Assembly: GCA_028290165.1 (NCBI GenBank)
Contig: JAQGKJ010000533.1
Coordinates: 1 to 7,463 of the forward strand
DNA length: 7,463 nt
Direction: 5' to 3'
Source: Bradyrhizobium sp.
GTDB lineage: Bacteria > Pseudomonadota > Alphaproteobacteria > Rhizobiales > Xanthobacteraceae
Positions 6,438 to 7,463 of this stretch are shown one piece after another. Within the stretch, counting starts at the first letter, position 1. Each line of letters starts with the position of its first letter. Both the position numbers and the translations under genes were made by a program. The notes under the pieces are model-generated. The model was not told the origin of the DNA, made no database searches, and was given only the letters and a program-made list of their open reading frames with translations.

Positions 6438-7463
6438 ATGAGCGAACGTATCATTCCACTGATCATGTGCGGCGGCGCCGGAACCCGGCTCTGGCCGGCC
6501 TCACGCGAGGTGCGTCCAAAACAATTCCTGCCGTTGTTCGGGGCGCGTTCGACATTTCAGGATACGATACTGCGGGTATCTGATCCGACGCTGTTCGAGC
6601 GGCCGATCGTCATCACCAATACCGCCTACCGCTTCATGGTGCTGGAGCAGCTCGCCGAGATCGGGCGCGAGGCCGATGTGCTGCTGGAGCCAATGCGGCG
6701 GGATTCCGGCCCGGCGATCGCGGCCGGCGCAGCCTATGCGCAGGTGCGCGATAAAGAGGCGATCGTTCTGGCGCTCGCCGCCGATCACGTCGTCCGCGAT
6801 ACCGGCGCTTTCGTCGCCGCATGCCGCCAGGGTCTGGTCGCGGCGAAAGCGGGATGCATCGTGACCTTCGGCGTGGAGCCCGAGCGCGCGGCCACCGAAT
6901 ATGGCTATATCAGCCCGGGCGAGCCGGTTTCCGGCGAGGTCCGCGCCGTTGCCAAATTCGTCGAGAAGCCGGATCCGGTGAAGGCCGCTGAATATATCAA
7001 GGCCGGTTATTTCTGGAATAGCGGCAACTTCATGTTTCGCGCCGCCGTTCTGCTCGATGAATACCGTAACGTCGATGCCGAGAGCGTGCAGGCGGTGACC
7101 GATGCCGTGACCAAGGCCGGGCGCGATCTCGGATTTGTCACGCTGGATCCCGCAGCCTTCGGCTCGGCAAAGGCCATCTCCATCGACTATGCGGTGATGG
7201 AGAAGACTTCTCATGCCGCGGTGGTGCCGGTAGCCTGCGGCTGGTCCGATGTCGGCTCGTGGCATGCGGTGTGGGAGTTGTCGGGCAAGGACAAACAGGG
7301 CAACGCCGCGCAGGGCGCCGCCGTGTTCGAGGATTCGCGCAACTGCAATGTTTCAACCGACCGGGCGCTGGTCGCGCTGGAAGGCGTCGACGATCTGGTG
7401 GTGGTCGCGACGCAGGATGCCGTGCTGGTGTCGCGCCAGAAGGATGCCAACGGACTGAAGCGG
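6438..7463 (+). CDS. manC: Mannose-1-phosphate guanylyltransferase (ManC/XanB type), 5' part
   Basis: Open to the right edge: 342 residues with no stop. It converts mannose-1-phosphate and GTP to GDP-mannose in the cytosol. The nucleotidyltransferase signature is clear: LIMCGGAGTRLWPASR at 8-23 with RPKQFLPL following, EPMRRDSGPAIA at 84-95, ADHVV at 115-119, the FVEKP box at 174-178, FWNSGNFMF near 192-200, DYAVMEK at 250-256 and GWSDVGSW at 268-275. The last residues enter the linker to the C-terminal mannose-6-phosphate isomerase-like cupin, which would lie outside, so bifunctionality cannot be judged. The third motif reads RRDSGPA where many relatives have RNTAPA. The ATG is preceded by GGGG at 6430-6433, four bases away, and lies 12 bases after the epimerase stop. 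GDP-mannose would feed mannose, or GDP-derived deoxysugars such as rhamnose or fucose, into the surface glycan. Confidence 0.93.
   Translation, partial: MSERIIPLIMCGGAGTRLWPASREVRPKQFLPLFGARSTFQDTILRVSDPTLFERPIVITNTAYRFMVLEQLAEIGREADVLLEPMRRDSGPAIAAGAAYAQVRDKEAIVLALAADHVVRDTGAFVAACRQGLVAAKAGCIVTFGVEPERAATEYGYISPGEPVSGEVRAVAKFVEKPDPVKAAEYIKAGYFWNSGNFMFRAAVLLDEYRNVDAESVQAVTDAVTKAGRDLGFVTLDPAAFGSAKAISIDYAVMEKTSHAAVVPVACGWSDVGSWHAVWELSGKDKQGNAAQGAAVFEDSRNCNVSTDRALVALEGVDDLVVVATQDAVLVSRQKDANGLKR

Noticed and set aside
6501..7265. A 254-residue antisense frame opposite the guanylyltransferase gene
   Set aside because: The + strand frame from 6438 is open to the edge with all nucleotidyltransferase motifs, so this is a shadow.

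Overview
The window is a GC-rich piece of an alphaproteobacterial surface-polysaccharide (LPS/O-antigen type) locus. Codon usage, wording of the conserved motifs and gene mix resemble the Bradyrhizobium/Rhodopseudomonas group. That assignment is inference, because there is no rRNA or other phylogenetic marker here. Seven protein genes fill almost the whole window. I see no tRNA, rRNA, CRISPR, insertion sequence or phage gene.

Left block (about 1-3213, + strand): the 3' part of a CapD/WbpM/FlaA1-type nucleotide-sugar 4,6-dehydratase; a WbuB-like GT4 glycosyltransferase; and, overlapping it by 4 bases (ATGA), an extended-SDR nucleotide-sugar epimerase/reductase of the WbpV/WreQ kind. Middle block (3210-5209, - strand): a flippase-like integral membrane protein (LPG_synthase_TM family) followed by a WecA/WbpL-type polyprenyl-phosphate sugar-phosphate transferase. 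The left and middle blocks converge and share the palindrome CTAG as both stop codons. Right block (5409-end, + strand): a UDP-glucuronate 4-epimerase and the 5' part of a mannose-1-phosphate guanylyltransferase, 12 bases apart.

Taken together, the left and middle blocks read as a start-of-chain module. The dehydratase and reductase would make UDP-2-acetamido-2,6-dideoxyhexose (QuiNAc or FucNAc) from UDP-GlcNAc. The WbpL-like enzyme would load it on undecaprenyl phosphate, and the GT4 enzyme would add the next sugar. The precedents are wbpM/wbpV/wbpL of Pseudomonas and wreV/wreQ/wreU of Rhizobium. The right block supplies UDP-GalA and GDP-Man. The 199-bp gap between the divergent middle and right blocks is the only substantial non-coding DNA and holds a perfect 8-bp inverted repeat.

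I do not see a clearly undescribed system. The points most worth checking are a leucine at the expected catalytic Tyr/Met position of the dehydratase, the orphan flippase-like protein beside the initiating transferase, altered conserved residues in the two transferases, and the dyad in the divergent promoter region.
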